6,609 bases of DNA, taken from NCBI GenBank assembly GCA_021742025.1, contig JAIOWT010000057.1:1-6609 (forward strand). Direction: 5' to 3'. The notes below the pieces were generated by a model. The model ran no database searches, had not been told where the DNA came from, and was given only the letters and a program-made list of their open reading frames with translations. Numbering within the stretch: position 1 is the stretch's first letter; each line of letters starts with the position of its first letter. Source of the stretch: Candidatus Nanopelagicales bacterium (GTDB lineage Bacteria > Actinomycetota > Actinomycetes > S36-B12 > UBA5976). This document shows, in pieces, positions 5,244-6,609 of this stretch. The translations under genes and the position numbers were made by a program.

Positions 5244-6428
5244 ATGGCCGCGCCACAACATCCGTTTGAGCTTTACGCAATCGACAGCTTGTTCGATGAA
5301 GAACAGCTTGCAATGCGTGATTCAGTTCGTAAATTCGTAGATGACCGCGTAAAGCCATACGTTGGCCAGTGGTTTGAAGATGGTGAATTCCCAGCCCGTG
5401 AATTGGCAAAGGAAATCGGCCAAATGGGTATGTTCGGTATGCACCTTGAAGGTTATGGCTGCGCCGGAACTGACGCGACTTCCTACGGTCTAGCCTGTCT
5501 AGAACTTGAAGCCGGTGACTCAGGACTTCGCTCTTTTGTTTCAGTACAAGGTTCCCTTGCAATGTTTGCGATTTGGAAGTTTGGCTCAGAAGAGCAAAAG
5601 CAAGAATGGTTGCCACGTTTAGCAGCCGGTGAAGCCCTCGGTTGCTTTGGTCTAACTGAAGCTGATGCTGGATCCAACCCAAGTGAAATGCGCACCAACG
5701 CCAAGCGCGATGGTGATGACTGGATTCTAAACGGATCGAAGATGTGGATCACAAACGGAAACATCGCAGATGTTGCAATTGTTTGGGCTCACACCGATAA
5801 CGGCATCGAAGGTTTCGTAGTTCCAACTAACACTCCAGGCTTCACAGCCAACTTAATAAAGCACAAGATGTCACTTCGCGCTTCGATCACGAGTGAATTG
5901 GTATTCGAAAATGTTCGCCTACCAGCTTCTGCGGTACTTCCTGAAGTACAGACGCTTCGTGGCCCACTCTCTTGCTTGTCTGAAGCTCGCTTTGGCATCT
6001 TGTTCGGCGTTGTTGGCGCAGCTCGCGATTGCTTGGAAACAGCGATCGATTACCAGTTGAACCGTCACCAGTTCGACCGCCCACTTGCTGCTTTCCAGCT
6101 GTCTCAGCAAAAGATTGCTGACATGGCAATCGCAACAGGCAATGGAATGTTGCTTGCAGCGCATCTTGGAAAACTTAAGGATCAGCACCTGCTTCGTCCT
6201 GAGCAAGTTAGCGTTGGCAAGAAGAACAACGTTCGCATGGCTCTTGAAGTTGCTCGCGAATCCCGCTCAATGCTTGGTGGATCCGGTATCACTCTGGAAT
6301 ACCCAATCATTCGCCACATGAACAACTTGGAAAGCGTTTACACCTACGAAGGCACAAACGAAGTCCACACCTTGGTTGTTGGTCAAGCGCTAACCGGAAT
6401 TGCTGCTTACGCTGACTACAAGGCCTAA
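5244..6428 (+). CDS. gcdH: Acyl-CoA dehydrogenase, probable glutaryl-CoA dehydrogenase
   Basis: This is a 394-residue cytosolic FAD enzyme. The glutaryl-CoA dehydrogenase reaction is oxidative decarboxylation of glutaryl-CoA to crotonyl-CoA and CO2, with electrons passed to electron-transfer flavoprotein, in lysine and tryptophan breakdown. The visible signatures match remembered GCDH proteins along the whole length: EGYGCAGTDATSYGLACLELE (69-89), DSGLRSFVSVQGSL (92-105) with the substrate-contacting arginine at R96, the flavin-binding CFGLTEADAGSNPSEM (134-149), WITNG (168-172), KMSLRASITSELVFENV (208-224), NRHQFDRPLAAFQL (273-286), SMLGGSGITLEYPIIRHMNNLE (342-363), and the catalytic base E369 in YTYEGTNEVH. 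Length is normal and no key residue is missing. The gene stands alone between its own promoter with tandem operators and a strong terminator, so it looks monocistronic and regulated, perhaps by substrate availability. No ETF, CoA-transferase or other lysine-degradation gene is visible here. A related acyl-CoA substrate remains possible. Confidence 0.9.
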   Translation: MAAPQHPFELYAIDSLFDEEQLAMRDSVRKFVDDRVKPYVGQWFEDGEFPARELAKEIGQMGMFGMHLEGYGCAGTDATSYGLACLELEAGDSGLRSFVSVQGSLAMFAIWKFGSEEQKQEWLPRLAAGEALGCFGLTEADAGSNPSEMRTNAKRDGDDWILNGSKMWITNGNIADVAIVWAHTDNGIEGFVVPTNTPGFTANLIKHKMSLRASITSELVFENVRLPASAVLPEVQTLRGPLSCLSEARFGILFGVVGAARDCLETAIDYQLNRHQFDRPLAAFQLSQQKIADMAIATGNGMLLAAHLGKLKDQHLLRPEQVSVGKKNNVRMALEVARESRSMLGGSGITLEYPIIRHMNNLESVYTYEGTNEVHTLVVGQALTGIAAYADYKA

Positions 6429-6435
6429 TAAACCA

Positions 6436-6473
6436 AATAAAAAAGCCCCCGATTGCTCGGGGGCTTTTTTATT
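6436..6473. terminator. Bidirectional intrinsic terminator
   Basis: The stem core GCCCCCGA (6445-6452) pairs with TCGGGGGC (6457-6464) around a TTGC loop, and is flanked by A6 (6439-6444) and T6 (6465-6470). The pairing extends to 17 bp in all. It begins 7 nt after the gcdH stop and lies 4 nt beyond the stop of the convergent TM2 gene, so the A-tract becomes the U-tract for the opposite strand and one hairpin serves both genes. Confidence 0.95.
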
Positions 6474-6477
6474 GAAC

Positions 6478-6609
6478 TTAAATCCAGCGCGTGATCTTCC
6501 GTCCCTTTTTATCGGTGAAGTTACCGGTAATCGAAATGATTACATGGTAAATCCACCAAATTCCAAGGCCACCGATTGTGAAAAAGAACAGTAAGCCGGT
6601 TCCGATTTT
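6478..6609 (-). CDS. TM2-domain membrane protein, C-terminal part (5' end outside window)
   Basis: The minus-strand frame is open from the right edge to a TAA at 6480-6478, giving 43 codons; no start is present in the window. The visible tail contains the hydrophobic helix LLFFFTIGGLGIWWIYHVII followed by the polar end SITGNFTDKKGRKITRWI. GGLGIWW is the hallmark of the second helix of TM2 domains, where the next positions are often a Leu-Ile-Asp or similar. The FTDKxGR tail is common in actinobacterial TM2 proteins. These are small two-helix membrane proteins of mostly unknown function. Here the usual Asp after the helix entry appears as Tyr-His. The gene converges on gcdH and shares its terminator. 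Length and any N-terminal domain cannot be judged from this fragment. Confidence 0.8.
   Translation of the reverse strand, partial: KIGTGLLFFFTIGGLGIWWIYHVIISITGNFTDKKGRKITRWI

Noticed and set aside
5176..5682. 168-codon minus-strand open frame over the gcdH promoter and 5' half
   Set aside because: The translation is low-complexity and rich in Gln, Arg and His without motifs. It overlaps the promoter, operators and a strongly conserved enzyme gene.
6400..6594. Small plus-strand frame crossing the terminator
   Set aside because: It starts inside gcdH in another frame, reads through the terminator hairpin, and is opposite the TM2 frame.

Overview
The window looks like chromosomal DNA from a moderately low-GC actinobacterium, possibly a freshwater Nanopelagicales/acI-type organism. 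The clues are actinobacterial-style protein families at a mixed, not GC-rich, codon usage (TTA leucine codons occur), a putative leaderless start, a secreted protein with a Pro-Thr linker, and a TM2-domain protein ending in a basic FTDKxGR-type tail. This placement is an inference from composition and protein style. No rRNA or phylogenetic marker gene is present.

Layout. (1) Positions 1-428 hold the 3' end of an EamA/DMT-family membrane transporter on the + strand. It is followed by a long compound hairpin whose U-tract serves the opposite strand. (2) Positions 511-2235 (- strand) encode a secreted modular protein: signal peptide, unknown N-terminal region, Ig-like domain, perfect (Pro-Thr)18 linker, second beta-rich domain, and a divergent OmpA-like C-terminus. 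Its upstream region carries a plausible promoter whose -35 box lies inside a 17-bp palindrome. (3) Positions 2374-3042 (-) encode a TetR-family repressor, divergent from an MFS transporter at 3103-4290 (+). Their short shared intergenic region contains interlocking inverted repeats. This is the classic regulator/efflux-pump arrangement. (4) Positions 4317-5153 (+) encode a complete EamA transporter, a paralogue of the partial one at the left edge (77 of 142 aligned residues identical). (5) Positions 5244-6428 (+) encode an acyl-CoA dehydrogenase that reads as glutaryl-CoA dehydrogenase (GcdH). It sits behind an extended -10 promoter in which two near-identical palindromes occupy the spacer and the -10/start region. 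(6) A strong bidirectional terminator separates gcdH from the 3' end of a convergent TM2-domain membrane protein (6478-6609, -).

How the parts work together. TetR plus MFS is a probable self-contained regulated export module. The two EamA paralogues look like the products of a duplication now separated by the secreted-protein/TetR/MFS block. GcdH would feed the lysine/tryptophan degradation route (glutaryl-CoA to crotonyl-CoA) and appears to be a monocistronic, operator-controlled gene. I see no CRISPR array, tRNA, rRNA, insertion sequence or phage gene, and no clear sign of a wholly new system. The most informative features are the operator-like palindromes and the architecture of the secreted protein. 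No gene-free stretch exceeds 300 bases.
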